From: Parasponia andersonii
Lineage: Eukaryota; Streptophyta; Magnoliopsida; Rosales; Cannabaceae
Assembly: GCA_002914805.1 (NCBI GenBank)
Contig: JXTB01000240.1
Location: 170,983-234,982, forward strand
Reading direction: 5' to 3'
DNA length: 64,000 nt
A program made the position numbers and the translations under genes. A model generated the notes under the pieces. That model was not told the DNA's origin. It worked only from the letters and a program-made list of their open reading frames with translations, and did no database searches. Of this stretch, positions 12,891 through 25,583 are shown in pieces (the first letter of the stretch is position 1; every line of letters begins with the position of its first letter).

Positions 12891-13333
12891 GAGTATGGCG
12901 AATTTTTAGAGTAAATATAAAATTAGAATTCCTAATTCTTTTGAATGAAATTTTAATTTAGCACCTATATCAACTCATTTATTGGAAAAAAAAAACCCGG
13001 ATATTTTAAAAAACAATTGTGCAAAGCCGACACCCACATTAATTTCCCAAAATCAAATCCGAAAAGAAATGAAGAATAAATAATGAAAAAGGCAAAAGAC
13101 AGACAAAATAGTAAAAGTTACAAGGCCATATGCCCATAGATTTAGTAAGAAAGAAAGAAAGAAAGAAGAAGCCTTTGACTTGAAGGCTACCCCCAAAACC
13201 CAAGCCCCAAAATCCTCCTCCTCCTCTCACGAGAGCTGTTTTTTTTTGGGTGCTTTTGGCTAAATATCTGGGCCCCACTCTTCTGCTACCGATCTCATTC
13301 ATTTCATAACTCTTTTATGGAACCCATTTTTGC

Positions 13334-13359
13334 CACGTGTCACATTTGACTTTTTGACC
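13334..13359 (+). promoter_or_regulatory. G-box/ABRE and W-box cores upstream of the FLA gene
   Basis: CCACGTGTC (G-box and ABRE core) starts at 13333, followed by two TTGAC W-box cores at 13346-13350 and 13354-13359. They lie about 390 bp upstream of the start codon. The motifs are seen; regulation by bZIP and WRKY factors is inferred from motif identity only. Confidence 0.4.
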
Positions 13360-13559
13360 CAACCGACACTTTCTTTACCTGCACCCCTGTTTACAAAATT
13401 TAATCGGCCCCCCAAAATTCACTCAACACCCCTAAACAGCACATCCAACAAAATATTGCTCAATTAAAAAACATTAAAACCAAAATTAAAAGAGAAAACA
13501 AAAGAAAAAAAAAACCGAAAAATAAAAGAAAAGAAAAACAAAGCCACATAATCTATGTT

Positions 13560-13682
13560 CTCTCTCTCTCTCTCTCTCTCTCCCTCTGTTTCGCACACGT
13601 CCAGCCTTAGACAGCTTTACTTTCTCTCTCTACCCACCACTCTCTCTCTAAAGACTAAAACTTCATCTCTCTCTCTCTCCCC
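13560..13682 (+). promoter_or_regulatory. CT-rich leader of the FLA gene
   Basis: There are (CT)n tracts at 13560-13582 and 13622-13680, ending about 50 bp before the start codon. Pyrimidine-rich tracts of this kind are common in plant core promoters and 5' UTRs. No confident TATA box was found; AAAATAAAAG near 13518 is a weak candidate. Confidence 0.45.
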
Positions 13683-13730
13683 CAGTGTCTGAAACCAGCC
13701 GCATTCTTGGGTCTGACTCCCGAAGAAGCC

Positions 13731-16700
13731 ATGGGTATCCATATCCGTGGCGACCCACCGAAGCTTTTCTTCTTCTTCTTCTTCTTCATTCTCGCCGGAA
13801 TATGCTTCTCATTGCCGGGAAATGCCAACCCCAGGTCGTCTCCGGCGTCTTCTTCCACTTCCTCGGGTCAGATCAACTCCAACTCGGTCCTTGTCGCTCT
13901 CCTCGACTCGCATTACACCGAGCTCGCCGAGCTCGTCGAGAAGGCCCTACTTCTCCAGACCTTGGAGGTAGTCGTCGGCGCCGGAAACGTCACCATTTTC
14001 GCTCCCCGGAACGAAGCTCTCGAGCGGGGACTCGACCCTGAGTTCAAGCGCTTCTTGCTCGAGCCGGGTAATCTCAAATCGCTCCAGAAGCTTCTCCTCT
14101 TCCATGTCGTCCCGACCCGGATCGGATCCAATGATTTGGCTGAGTCCGCCCGGCACAGGACGCTCTCAGGCGACCATTTCCACCTCGAGCGGCGAGATTC
14201 CGGCGAGTGGACCGTTGATCTTGCCCCGGTCACTCATCCAGACTCGGTGACCCGACCCGATGGCGTGATCCATGGGATCGAGAGGCTTCTGATACCCCGT
14301 TCCGTCGAGGACGACTTCAATCGCCGGAGGAGTCTCCGGACGATCACGGCAGTGAAGCCGGAAGGAGCTCCGGATGTTGACCCGAGGACGAACCGGTTGA
14401 AAAAACCGGCCCCGCCTGCAAAACCCGGTTCGCCCCCCGCCCTCCCGATCTACGACGCGCTGGCTCCCGGGCCGTCTTTGGCTCCGGCCCCTGCCCCCGG
14501 ACCCGGTGGGCCCCACCACCATTTCGACGGCGAGAACCAAGTGAAGGACTTCATACAGACGCTCCTCCATTACGGCGGGTACAATGAGATGGCCGACATT
14601 CTGGTGAACTTGACGTCGTTGGCCACCGAAATGGGTCGTTTGGTTTCGGAGGGCTACGTGCTGACGGTGCTTGCGCCGAACGACGAGGCGATGGCGAAGC
14701 TGACGACGGACCAGCTCAGCGAACCGGGGGCGCCGGAGCAGATAATGTACTACCACCTGATACCGGAGTATCAGACGGAGGAGAGCATGTACAACTCGGT
14801 GCGGCGGTTCGGGAAGGTCCGGTACGACACGCTCCGTCTGCCGCACAAGGTCGTGGCGCAGGAGGCCGACGGCTCGGTCCGGTTCGGGCACGGGGACGGT
14901 TCGGCTTATTTGTTCGACCCGGATATTTACACCGACGGCCGAATTTCGGTTCAGGGGATCGATGGCGTTCTGTTCCCGCCGGAGGAGGTGGAGCCCAAAT
15001 CCGTTTCCAAAACGGTTCAACCCGCCAAAGTTGCATCCAAGCCCCATGGAGGTATTTTCTTTTTCTTTTTTTTTTCTTTTATCCTTTTTTTTTTTTTTTT
15101 TCCCAATTTGGCCTTTTGGGTTTTGCTTTGTGGAGTAAAAGCTACTCAATTATTGCTTGGAACGTGGACTAAGTAATCGCTAAAAAGTGAATCCAAAATG
15201 GGCGAAAATTGACCCGTTTCAAGAGGTTTTTTTAATTATGTTTGATGTTAGCTTTCAAGCAAAGTGAGTGTGTATGTGTAAGTGTAGGGAATAAAATGGC
15301 AAAAAAGTAGTACCTTGAATAGGGGTGTTTGGTATCTGAGAGTGAAGTTCTTTGGTTTCCATCACAATGCGAATCAAAGTGTTGGGATACTGCTTGCTAA
15401 GGATAATAGTTTTAGTTAAAGCCATGTGGATTTGGTCAGACATAGACTATGTTAAAACTTTTAATTCTTGTTGAAGTTCTAAGATAAGTAACATGGAAGA
15501 GGTGTTGAGGCATCATTTGGGTTTTCAGGGTTACCAAATTTACCTTCAATAGGAAGTATAATGACTAACTTTTAAAGATACATTTTCCCATTATAATCAG
15601 TGATAGTAATTATATACAGTGTTCTTAGTTCATAGATATTTGTGGAATATGATGAAACTAATGTGTTTTTTCACTATTCTTGCTAGCATTATTCAAATAT
15701 AAACGCTCTTAAGAATGATGGCAGTTTAGACTCGAGATTTAATCGAGACGTCGTGTAATATATTGTTTTCATATAATTATATCAATTTGGCTATTCTCAC
15801 ACCACATGGGGTGGTTTCCTACGCAGTTTTGATAGAATGTATTTCAGTATAGCAAATGAAGTCTTTAAACTCACCGGGACAAGTAGATAACTGAGATTGG
15901 TTATGTCAAAGTTCGTGATTTTCTATCTGTAATTTTTTTTCTTTTCTTTTTTTGACTTTTTTTTCCTCAATTAGCTATGCATATAATTTCAACATTTAAT
16001 CAGGATGTTTGGTGTGATGTTACATTCTTTGAAATAATTGATAATTTGCTATTTGGAACTTGGAAGGTTCAGCATGCTGCATAAATGGGACAAATGTAAA
16101 CGTATTTCTACTAAAGTAGTCTAGAGCTTCACACGTTCATATCATTGCCTATTTGATAATAATTGTTTCTTTTCATATTTCCTACTCTGATGAACATAGG
16201 GCTAAGAGAAACTAAGGGGAATTTTAGTATTTTAGTTTTCTTGAAATCCAATAGAGGAGGAAATTATAAATATGTGTCCATTTGCTTATCTTTGGCAAAG
16301 AAAAATTTAATTGAGTGAATTGACTTCCAGGATGGGACCTTTGAACAGCTAGAAGACTTGCTGTTTTTGGTAAATTGATAACTAGTTTTTGTCTTTTGGT
16401 CCCTGTTTTCTGATTGTTTTTATCTTAATAGAAAGCTTCTGTTTATAAGGACTTTTTCCTCTAGATTTTTTCAGAGAAAACAAAAAAAAAAAAAAAAATC
16501 GTGATAATAAAAGTCTCTTGTACTATGTCTTAGTTTTTTCTTCCTTATTTTCTGTATTTCTTTCTTTTTCTGAATTTGTTGCGTATTTTGCCAATATGCT
16601 GTACTTTTACTTTTTTTGAAAATTTCCAAATCATATAGCTTGCGCTGTTTCTGAAAGACTTTTTATTTTCTTTTTGGCTTTCTACAGAAAGACACAAAAA

Positions 16701-16901
16701 TTTTACAATGAATTTGTTTATCACCTGAATATGAATTACTTTGCCTGAGTTCTTATTTATATCATGGACTTCATAATATGAAGGGCATGGACATTATCAT
16801 TTTTTCCTCCTTTTCTCTGTACGTTAATTAGATACTTTTGCAAATTTGCAGGAAAATTGTTAGAAGTAGCGTGTCAGATGCTTGGGGCCTTTTGCCATTG
16901 A
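13731..16901 (+). CDS. FLA17: Fasciclin-like arabinogalactan protein (FLA15-18 group)
   Basis: Two exons, 13731-15051 and 16852-16901, joined by a 1.8-kb GT-AG intron, give a 456-residue protein. It is a secreted cell-wall/plasma-membrane glycoprotein with a proposed role in cell adhesion and wall assembly. Order of parts: a signal peptide with seven Phe encoded by (TTC)7 (residues 13-19), a first FAS1 domain (about 50-190, with NVTIFAPRNEALE), a Pro/Ala arabinogalactan stretch (APGPSLAPAPAPGPGG), and a second FAS1 domain (about 265-415, with NLTSLATEMGR and VLTVLAPNDEAM). The short second exon supplies the conserved tail GKLLEVACQMLGAF. There is no C-terminal hydrophobic GPI signal, as known for the FLA15-18 subgroup. 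The start is the first ATG in frame with good context (GCCATGG). The first exon is much more GC-rich than its surroundings. The gene looks intact; the exact paralogue number is a guess. Confidence 0.93.
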
Positions 16902-16951
16902 TGAATGCCCCCAAATCCTCTGGCTGACTGAACTTATGGAAAGAGGCTAAG

Positions 16952-17281
16952 GTTTGTACTAAGTACTCTAATTTATTTCTCGGTTTAGTACGCAAACAAA
17001 CAAATAAAAAAAAATATTACTGCCTTTTTAATCAACAATGATGAACTATTTCGTTTTCTCTCTGTTTGATAAATGTTGCCCCTGCTCGGATCTGAACCTG
17101 GGACACAGTGGGTAAAGCGGCGGCAAGTTAACCACTAAAGCATCCATCCATTTTGGGACTTTGACGAATTAAAATTTTGTTATGCTGTTGTAGAAATTCA
17201 TTCAATTTGATTTGATTTGTTTCTAAACTTCAAGGAATTAATATGAATTATAATTAAAAGGTTTTCATGTCATCAATGCAG
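16952..17281 (+). other. Possible 3' UTR intron of the FLA gene
   Basis: After the stop codon at 16901 there is a donor-like AAG-GTTTGT (GT at 16952) and an acceptor-like CAATGCAG ending at 17281. An intron in the 3' UTR would join two plausible UTR pieces. This is inferred only from splice-site likeness. Confidence 0.3.
17084..17145 (-). repeat. tRNA-derived SINE-like fragment
   Basis: On minus, a box-A-like TTTAGTGGTTAACTTG (17140-17124) is followed by a good box B, GGTTCAGATCC (17098-17088), at spacing plausible for a tRNA-derived SINE promoter. The tRNA fold is not complete, so I do not call a tRNA gene. It lies in the presumed 3' UTR intron of the FLA gene. Confidence 0.35.
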
Positions 17282-17671
17282 AGTCCTTGAGATGGCAAAG
17301 GATGTAAAAAGACATGAAAAAGAAAACGGAGCTCACTTGAGTGGACAGTAGCAATGACCTTGGTTGGCATTTTGCTTCTTTTTTGTTATTTTTTTTCTTC
17401 TTCTTCTCTGTTTTGGGGGTTTTTCTTTGTCCTTTGTTATTTTTTATTCTTATGTTTTATATTTCCTTGGCGTTGGGTCCTGGAATAGAGAAGTAAAGCT
17501 ACTCTAGCTCCAAATATATTATTAAGTACATAAGAGTATGTTTAGCAGTATTATTGTCACTCTTGAAGATTTTAGGTGGCTTTGTGGTGGTGGGAATTTT
17601 AAGCTGTGTGTAATCAAAAAGATGGATGGGGCAGAGTAGTGTCTTGCACGTTTTCGTCTGTGCCCACTTTG

Positions 17672-17713
17672 AATAAAAGTTTCAAACAGAAAATTCTGTG
17701 AAAGTGCAATAAA
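17672..17713 (+). terminator. Poly(A) signals of the FLA gene
   Basis: Two AATAAA hexamers, at 17672-17677 and 17708-17713, lie about 0.8 kb after the stop codon and follow a G/T-rich stretch. They are the best candidates for 3' end formation. Confidence 0.5.
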
Positions 17714-17719
17714 AACGAT

Positions 17720-18413
17720 TCTTTTCTGTAACTATGTATCCAAGCAAGAATCTCTCTTTATCATCATCCCCTTTAATCATTTTCTCTTAGTTCGATTTTG
17801 TAACCAGTTCTTCCACATCAGTGGCTTTTTAGTTCTCGTTTCATTTTTTGATTTTGGTGTCATTGAAAAAAAAAAATGTTCAATGACACATGCGGTGCTT
17901 ATTACACATAACAATAATATAGGTGACAAGCACCACAAGTGCCCATATATTGTATGAGAAAGCACTATACTGAATTGGTGTTGTCATAGGCATCATAGAC
18001 CTAAGTCAAGTCCCTCAGGCATTTATTGCAATTTTATGTAAGAATTTGATGATGACATAATATGGCTGTGTTATAGGTTGAGAAAAATGCCAAATATGGA
18101 TAATTGTGGTGATTATCAGTCATTTTTCAGTTAGTAAGAAACTATCATGTAAAATTTTATGGGTTTGTTGTGATAATTTGTGTATTTTAATTTGACATTT
18201 ATGCGATTTGGTTAACTAATGATTAAAAGTGTTGATTGAAAAGAATAATGCACTGTCCATGGCATATGCTTATATTGTATATAATCTATGCATATGGTTG
18301 GTAGTGTATGACCGATTTTAAAAGAAAACACGAAACCAAAACAAGAAAACAAAAAGAAAATGTTAGATGACATTTCACGGTCTAGTTTACGTGTATACAT
18401 ATATACATATGTA

Positions 18414-18468
<55 letters not shown>

Positions 18469-19270
18469 GTATGTTTGATTAGGTTTGGGTTTATCTCAAG
18501 TGGTTAATAAGCTCCATGAGGTGGTAAGTTGACCTGCACTTAATACCAGGATCTGTTCTCCAATTTTTTTTGTTTTTTAATTTCACATTTGAGCATTCGC
18601 GCATATTAGGAGTTGACTAGATTTGGTATTGGTATCAAGAAAAACACCAGAATTTGTTACACTTCAGGGAATCATAATTAATTAATAGATGATTTACCGG
18701 TTCTTAATGCGACAAGCTAACTATCACAATATTTAGTAGCCAATTACTAATATTTATGTTTTCATTCTGCGACTTACACACGCTCCTAATCTTTCAGCCA
18801 CAAAAAGGTTGGTGAAATGGTAAATCTGCTCTATTTTCCATTCTCTTATCTACTACTGAACATCTAAATTCTACTATATTTTGAAACATTATTAAAATAT
18901 GAGATAATTTCGTAGAATCTATATACATGATAATTAAAAAAAAGAGTAGATTTCACACTCCTCAAAAGGTTAAACACATTTTTTTAGCAATTAAAAACTT
19001 GCACCTTTTATCTTTTAACCTACAAAATCTGCAATGAGATCGTCAAATTTCAATTCACAAAAGAATTGTCACGAATCTTACGATCATCATTGACAGCAAC
19101 AGAGTTCAATTCATCAAACACAGGAACAGTAACCAACCCATAAAAAGGCAAAATGTATTATTTGCGGAAAAGTAAGTGATAAGAAAATCATAAAACTCAT
19201 TAGAACAATCAACCATAAAGCAGAAACTAATGAAGTTCGCCATTACATTTTCAACAAAGCTGCATTTGGA
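17720..19270. other. Intergenic region between convergent genes
   Basis: AT-rich DNA between the 3' ends of the FLA gene and the SDH6-like gene. It contains a TG/TA microsatellite at about 18408-18463 and no recognisable gene. Confidence 0.6.
18408..18463. repeat. (TG)n(TA)n microsatellite
   Basis: A short GTATGTGTGTGTGT run passes into about 18 TA units. Simple-sequence repeat only. Confidence 0.9.
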
Positions 19271-19272
19271 CT

Positions 19273-19278
19273 TTTATT
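19273..19278 (-). terminator. Poly(A) signal of the SDH6-like gene
   Basis: AATAAA on minus lies about 47 bp past the stop codon at 19325, within ATAAAAGTCC context. Confidence 0.5.
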
Positions 19279-19324
19279 GCAGAAAAAGGAAAGGACGACT
19301 CTTTCAAGAGCATGCATGCAATGT

Positions 19325-22300
19325 TTAGGACCGTCCCGCAGATTTGTTTTCCCACCACTCCAAGAACTTGGTTTCAGCAGCCAAGGTGTCCAACCTGTAG
19401 AGCTGCAGGGTGTGATTCGCAATTTCGTGTCCGAATGTCCAGCCGAAGATGCCTCCAGCCAGAAGGGATAGGCCAGCACCTGTTAAATACAATAATAGGG
19501 GTTAGAGACTTCAAATTTTGACCCCTTCCATGCCAGACTCTGTTTTCTGCTAAGCCATAAGAAAATTAAATATGGCAAGTTTTATCATATCCATACGTCT
19601 GTTTACCAAAATATATCCACACTACTCCCGTAGGTTTTTTTTTTTTTTTTTTCATCCATCTATACGTACTGTTTTGTACGACTTTTCATGGTAAAAGGTT
19701 AAAAGAGAAAACTCATTAAATAATGTACATTTATTGTTATTATTTTTTTTTCTAACTATTCAAATCATGATAATCATTAGAAGATATAATTCAATGACTA
19801 AAAAAAAATATGGTAAAAAAACAAAAAATAAAATACCTATCGATAGGTTAAAAAAAAAAAAGAACCTACTGGATAATGATCCATGTAAATACATACATAT
19901 ACATATATATACATACATATACATATATATACATACATATATATATATATACACTTTGAGTGCAAGAACATGCAAGACAAACAACAGGCCTGACCAATCA
20001 ACTACTAATTCTTTTCCCAAAAAAAAAAAAAATCAGCCACTTTTATTCATTTATTTATTTTGCTACCAAGCTATATCAGTAAGAGTGCTGAAGTTGCAGG
20101 ATTAGTAAAAAAACTAATTTCGATATCATGTGCTCTAGGAATGCAGCATAAGAAGGGGCAAGGATAAATCAGTAAGGGTTTCTCTGAAACAAAAGAAGAC
20201 AAAGCAATAAATCAACAGATGAATAGTTGCATCAAACAAACCCTGCAAGAAGGCATCTGTTCAGGGAAAAAGAGAAAGTTGCCACAATAGCACGCATAGT
20301 CATCGCAGAGACTTATCATTCCCATGTTCTTGATCCTAAGATGGAGTAGTAGAAAGGTACCTTTGCAATGCAGTGCAAGAGCAGTACATACAAGGGTTTC
20401 ATGAAGAAAAAGATTTCTTTAAAATGAAAAAATAATAACAAAAAAACTTTTAAAAAAAGGGTGGAAGAGAAAACTATTACAAAAATACATATCAGTTGAG
20501 TTCTTTACAAATTGACATTTTAAGAAAACTGAAGATAGATGCATACCTACAGAGGATGAAATATTTAGATGAAGAAAACATAAGTTCCCTGGGGAAACTG
20601 AACAGATCGAAAAAGGAAAAGCTCCTCCAATTTGCAGTTGAGCTAACCTTCCTCACCCAAACTTTTTCCCCAAGACTAAAATAAAACTACTGTCAGGACT
20701 TCGTAAAATAGCAAGGATCTCCCTTGCATTTTAAAAACTACACTAACTTCATGTGACTAACCTATACTCCATACATTTTTCACTATCATATTCACTTTCT
20801 ACTAATCTCATTGGTGTGAGTTCAAAATACTAGGAAAATATGAGATGTTAATACCGTAAAATAATGTTGCCACCTACATCCTGAAACATAGTCATACAAT
20901 TATAAAATTATAATGGTTTGATAGGAGACAAGGCATTAAATCACAAGACACAAGAATCTTGAAATTCCAATGCTCTAATTAGATGACATTGTTTCGTAAC
21001 ATCACAATCCAAAAGACACTGTTTTCCATCGGACGAGGACAAGACATTTTTGAAACATTTCAGTTCTAGTTAAATCATAACTGTTTTCATCAATTCTTAC
21101 TTCATCAAACAGAGCCATGGATAGAAAGAGTCAAGTCAGGCCCTTTCTGTTCTTTGATAAAAAGTCACGCCTTTCTAAATTCTAATCCATGTCTTTTTTC
21201 ACAGCAAACTTTCTAAGCTTCTGTTGGCAACCTAACGAAATGACTTTCTTCTCCTTTTAGCTGAGCTGAAGAAACAGGACAGGTGTTGGATGCAACCCAT
21301 AGAGGCCACATTTAATAATCTATAAAGGGAATGAGTAGAAAGGGAGTGGAGGGGAATAAGAAATAATGAGTGGTAAAGGCTAGAATTCTATGTGTAACTA
21401 ATTGGTATGTAAACATATGAAAGGAAAAGTCGTTTCCTTTCCTCATTCCATTTTCTCTCCTTTACAGATTAGTAAACATCCCCATAGTTATAACTAGAAA
21501 TCTACGCTTAAAAAGGAGAACTATAGCTCACAGGGGGTCTTAGAAACTATAAAACTATCTTCACGCCTCCTTTCTTAACAGTTTAGTAAAGAAAACCGAA
21601 GAAAAGTCTTTCTAAAATCTAGCAGTAATATGATAAGACCACTTTAATATTTGAAAAACTGAAAGATGTCCATTTGTCAATGAACAAAGAAAGTTTAGCA
21701 CACGGCTATGTTACTCTGAACTTCTATTTCGTGTAGTCGATTGACTTCAACATTTATTATGCATGTTAATTTGCAAGTCCTACCGCCATTAGGTTTTATT
21801 TTCTCTTCTCTTTTTTGAATTTTTATTTTTAACACAGAATTTCATTAATAGAAAAGCAAAAAATTAACACCATAACGAAATTTCATAAAATCAATGAACC
21901 ATCAAAAGTTTCCATCTATGAAAAGTCCAAGAAAAAAGAATATTGTTAAAATTCCTTAGTCGATGACAACCATAAATGATTCATGATGCTTTTTCTCTTT
22001 GAAAATATGACTTCATCTCCACAGCAAGAAAAAAAGTATTTACAAGGTTTCATTCACTTAAAAGAAAAGCATCAAGCAAGTATAACTACATTTATCATGT
22101 CACAGCCACATTGCATTAGTTAGGACTTAATATATTATATAGTTAAGACACAAAAGTACTACCATGCAAACTCCTAGAGTAATTCCATGCAACCCCCGCA
22201 GTTGATACAGCTCCAATAATACTTCCTGTAAGACCATAATTTACGGCTTCTCTAGTAGTCTTGAGCTGTTATAGAAGAAGATGGCTGTCAGTAATCCCAG

Positions 22301-24241
22301 AGAAAATGTATTTTCAAACAGATAGATCAGGATGAAAATTTCCTTTGCAGATATCTAACGTCGACAGTGGGCTCAAGAAATCATTTTCTGAACGAAAAAA
22401 TATAAATAACTAACAAAAAGTAAGAAACTAAGAAATCTTCCCTTAAAAGTAACATCAACAAAGACTGTTAAATGATATTCCGATTGTATTTTGGGATTTC
22501 GCAGTCTAAACACAAAATTTAATCACTTGATTGTATCATTTCTGCTTATGGATTGCCAGAAAAAGCCATCTCTCAATTACCATTCAGACGGAAAAGGGGG
22601 GAAACATGTTGATTCAATCAGTGCACCATTGTATTAGAATTTGCGCAAGATCACAGGAATCAACCATGACAACCATTAAAAAAGTCTCATTTAAACCTAC
22701 CACTCCGACAGCACAAGTAAAAGTGACATGAATTTAACTCAAATCATAATAGCAATGTTCTGGACAACAACAACAACAACAACAAAAAACTTCTGGATAT
22801 TTTCACTTTGATAGTGTCAAAAGTAAATGACTAAACAGTCAAAACAGGGAAAAAGAATAATTTTCACAATAACTAAAGCTTTGTATCTGAGCAGTAGCAT
22901 AAAACAGTGCAAGCTTTGGTATTTCACAAGGACGCATGCCTTATCTTAGGCTAGTAACCAGTCAAAACTAGAATGATGTCTTATGCATAATGCTTCAACT
23001 AACATCTATTTTAATTAATGGCAATAGAAGAAAGCACATAGCAAGATAACTATGCAGAAACTTGCTTCCCACAAACGCATTTCTAATTAGCTGAAAAATC
23101 AATAGTTAGCACAAACTGAGAAGATATTTCCTATCTTGTGTTCATAAGATGTTTTCCCCCTAAAACCAAACTGTGTACAAGCAACTATGAAGTATCACAC
23201 AGAACAAGTAACTTCTGTAGTTTTAAAACTACCCCAGCAACAAACCCAATAGAATAATTTAATAACAACATCTATTTACGAAAACGATGTCTAATAAGCA
23301 TTCAACTGAGATGGTTGAGCACTAAGGAAAATAAGAAGCCACATGCGCACTTCATCAGACGTAAAACGAGTAAACAGCCTGACTTACAAAGCGTATTGAA
23401 CACTTCCCTAAGTATAAGGTAGAGTGTGTGTCTGAGTGTGCAGGCGAGTGGGCTGAGGGCAACAAGCTTAATTTCTCGGTTCCAAACAAAGGGAGAAAAT
23501 GAAAGAGTAAAATGAACGTTTTGGACAAGATGGCGGTCCTGTTCGACATCCAGCACTTTTTACCATTTTGAACATACAGAGTGGTTGTAGCACCAACAAA
23601 TCAATAGACCACCAGCATCTCTGACTCAAAAATATAAAAATAAAAATAAAAAAACCACTCAGTTAAGCCATTCATCCTATAGAGATTTGCCAGAATACGA
23701 ATTTACACTAACCAAAATAAACCAAGGAAGCATAAGTCAAGCATACACAAACCAAAGTCAATCTACACACAATTGAGATTTCAACTATATTACCATAGCC
23801 AAAAAAATGCCATCAACAAATATAATGGGCAATAAAAGATTGCTCTATTAAACAAATGTCAAAAGAAACCTACCCAGATGAAAAATATCATCTTACATAT
23901 GAAAAAACAAAAAAAAATAAAATGATAATAGTAAATAAATAAATAAGTTAGCTCAAAGATGCAAATCCAGAATAAGAAGAAAATCAATTAAGGGTATGAA
24001 TACACAGATCGAGAAGAAACGAAAAGAAAGGGAATCAGAGAAAAGAGCTTACAGTGGGGCCATGAACAGGGTCGGAAGCAATGAATTCCTCGACATCGGA
24101 GGAGGACCAAGAGGGTAGTGGCTTGTCACGGTTAATGGACTTTGAATAGTTTTCCAAAAACGAAAACCTCTCACCCCAGAACTCCTTATACCCTTCCCAG
24201 TGCCTCCTAAGGAACGATTGCGACGAAGAATCTTCCGCCAT
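19325..24241 (-). CDS. SDH6: Succinate dehydrogenase subunit 6-like mitochondrial protein
   Basis: Three exons on minus, 24241-24053, 22265-22163 and 19479-19325, join in frame through GT-AG introns of 1787 and 2683 bp to give 148 residues. The N-terminal part has WEGYKEFWGERFSFL and KPLPSWSSSDVEEFIASDP. The second half has two Gly-rich hydrophobic segments (about 73-91 and 99-114), consistent with a small inner-membrane protein. The end reads LDTLAAETKFLEWWENK. This matches my recollection of the plant-specific complex II subunit SDH6, whose role in the mitochondrial respiratory chain is structural and poorly defined. No classic mitochondrial presequence is obvious. The ATG at 24241 was chosen because it begins MAEDSSSQSF; an upstream in-frame ATG at 24277 would add 12 basic residues. 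A small MITE lies in intron 2. The gene model looks intact; the name rests on recalled motifs. Confidence 0.85.
19630..19652. repeat. Poly(T) tract in SDH6 intron 2
   Basis: A run of about 19 T within the intron; simple sequence. Confidence 0.7.
19889..19952. repeat. TACATA/TATATA microsatellite in SDH6 intron 2
   Basis: Compound repeat of ACATACATATACATATAT units ending in a pure TA run; simple sequence, likely length-variable. Confidence 0.85.
21303..21480. mobile_element. Small MITE (hAT-like) in SDH6 intron 2
   Basis: The 178-bp segment has imperfect terminal inverted repeats: left CATTTAATAATCTATAAAGG, right (reverse complement) GTTTACTAATCTGTAAAGG. The flanks carry the direct repeat CCCATAG (21296-21302 and 21481-21487), and adding the next outer base would make an imperfect 8-bp copy as left by hAT elements. 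A relative with similar ends lies at 30081-30233. Confidence 0.5.
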
Positions 24242-25155
24242 ATTCTTCTTCCTTCCTACTCTTCTCGGCTTTATCAATCAATCACAAACTCTCACTTACT
24301 CTTCTTTGAAAACTGCATATGATTTTGTTTGGTTCTTTTCCCTTATTTTTTTGCCTTCCCCCCACCTTTTTTTTTTTTTTTTTCGGTTTGTTTTTTCATC
24401 CCAAAAAATCACTCAATTCTTTACTTGATAACCATTTGGTCCCTTAAAAAAATATGCTTTTCTAAAATGCAAAATGATAAGGACATTAAAATTTTATAAA
24501 AAAAAATTATAAAAATGATATGACATATATTTATTAAGTGAAATCAAGTATTTAAAATTTATGGTTAAAAATAGTGTCATATCACTAGTATAAGTCCTTT
24601 GTACAAAATTTTGTATCTCAATCTTTACTTTTAGAAGTACTCCAAAATTAAAAAATTACTGGTAGTTAAGTCTTTTTCTCTTTCGGGAAAATAGATTTAA
24701 AGTTTTGAGCACACATTTGGATTTAGAAGAAAAAAAAGATAATATCATTTTTATATCTCGTATTTTAATATTTTGTTTAATTTATATATTCAGTTTTAGT
24801 TATTATCAACATTGTTTCTTAGATTTAAAATCGGTTACAAATTTATACATTGACATAAATTTAGAGAAGTTAATTTACAATGATGATTTAATACACTTAT
24901 TCTCAGATTAATTTTTATGTGGCTTGTTTGTAATTTTTTTAAATAGGATCTTAGTAAATTAAGTGCTCTAAATTAGTGGCAAAGAATAAATTTATAACAG
25001 ATTTCAAATCTAAGAGTCAATGTTGATAATAACCAAAACAGAAGATACAAATTTAACAAAGTATCAAAATATAAGGTATAAAAGTGATTTTATCATTTAG
25101 AAAAATAATGGGTTTCTATGACTTTCACATACATACATACATATATATATATATA
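24242..25155. other. SDH6 upstream region and intergenic DNA
   Basis: Presumed 5' UTR and promoter of the minus-strand SDH6-like gene, with a poly(T) run at 24368-24383 and a CATA/TA microsatellite at 25128-25157. No other gene was found. Confidence 0.5.
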
Positions 25156-25583
25156 TAATGGGCCAGTTTTTTTTTCAATTCCTACACCTTTTAAAAAAAA
25201 AGTCATTTTCTAAAAATATTTTAGAAAAATGTCACTTTTTAAAATAGTAAATAGTAAATAGTAGCTAGTTTTTGAAAAACGATAATAATAACTAAAGGTA
25301 TTTACAATAAAAAATTAAAGAAAAAATAGTTTAACTAGTAATATAGATGTAAAATAATAAAAACTACAAAAAAAGAGACAAAAAAGAGAGAGAGAGAAAA
25401 AAAAGTTAACAAAAAAATAATTTGTTATAAATAGTAACTGACAGTCGGTAACCAACTTCAAACACTTGTAATTAGTAATCATTTTTTAAAAAATACTATT
25501 TTTCTAAAAACTAATTTTAAAAATAATATTTTTCTAAAAAACAAAATGTAGTACCAAAATTGGAAAAAAACTAACCTACTATA
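25156..25583. mobile_element. AT-rich inverted-repeat element (MITE-like)
   Basis: The ends mirror each other: left AATGGGCCAGTTTTTTTTTC, right (reverse complement) AGTAGGTTAGTTTTTTTCC, with further imperfect pairing of TTTTCTAAAAATATTTTAGA-type blocks. No coding capacity. Low sequence complexity makes the call tentative. Confidence 0.35.

Noticed and set aside
13039..13302. Minus-strand 87-codon frame upstream of the FLA gene
   Set aside because: Low-complexity GAAA and poly-A/T derived peptide; no support.
14166..15149. Long minus-strand open frame (327 codons) opposite the FLA exon
   Set aside because: GC-rich coding sequence often leaves the opposite strand open; the composition is Arg/His-rich and shows no family features, while the + frame encodes two FAS1 domains.
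18480..18570. SINE-like A box (CTCAAGTGGTTAATAAG) on +
   Set aside because: No acceptable box B follows (ACTTAATACC is too degenerate), and no tail or target duplication was seen.
20496..20684. 62-residue open frame in SDH6 intron 2
   Set aside because: Lies within an intron, has no recognisable domain, and its length is expected by chance.
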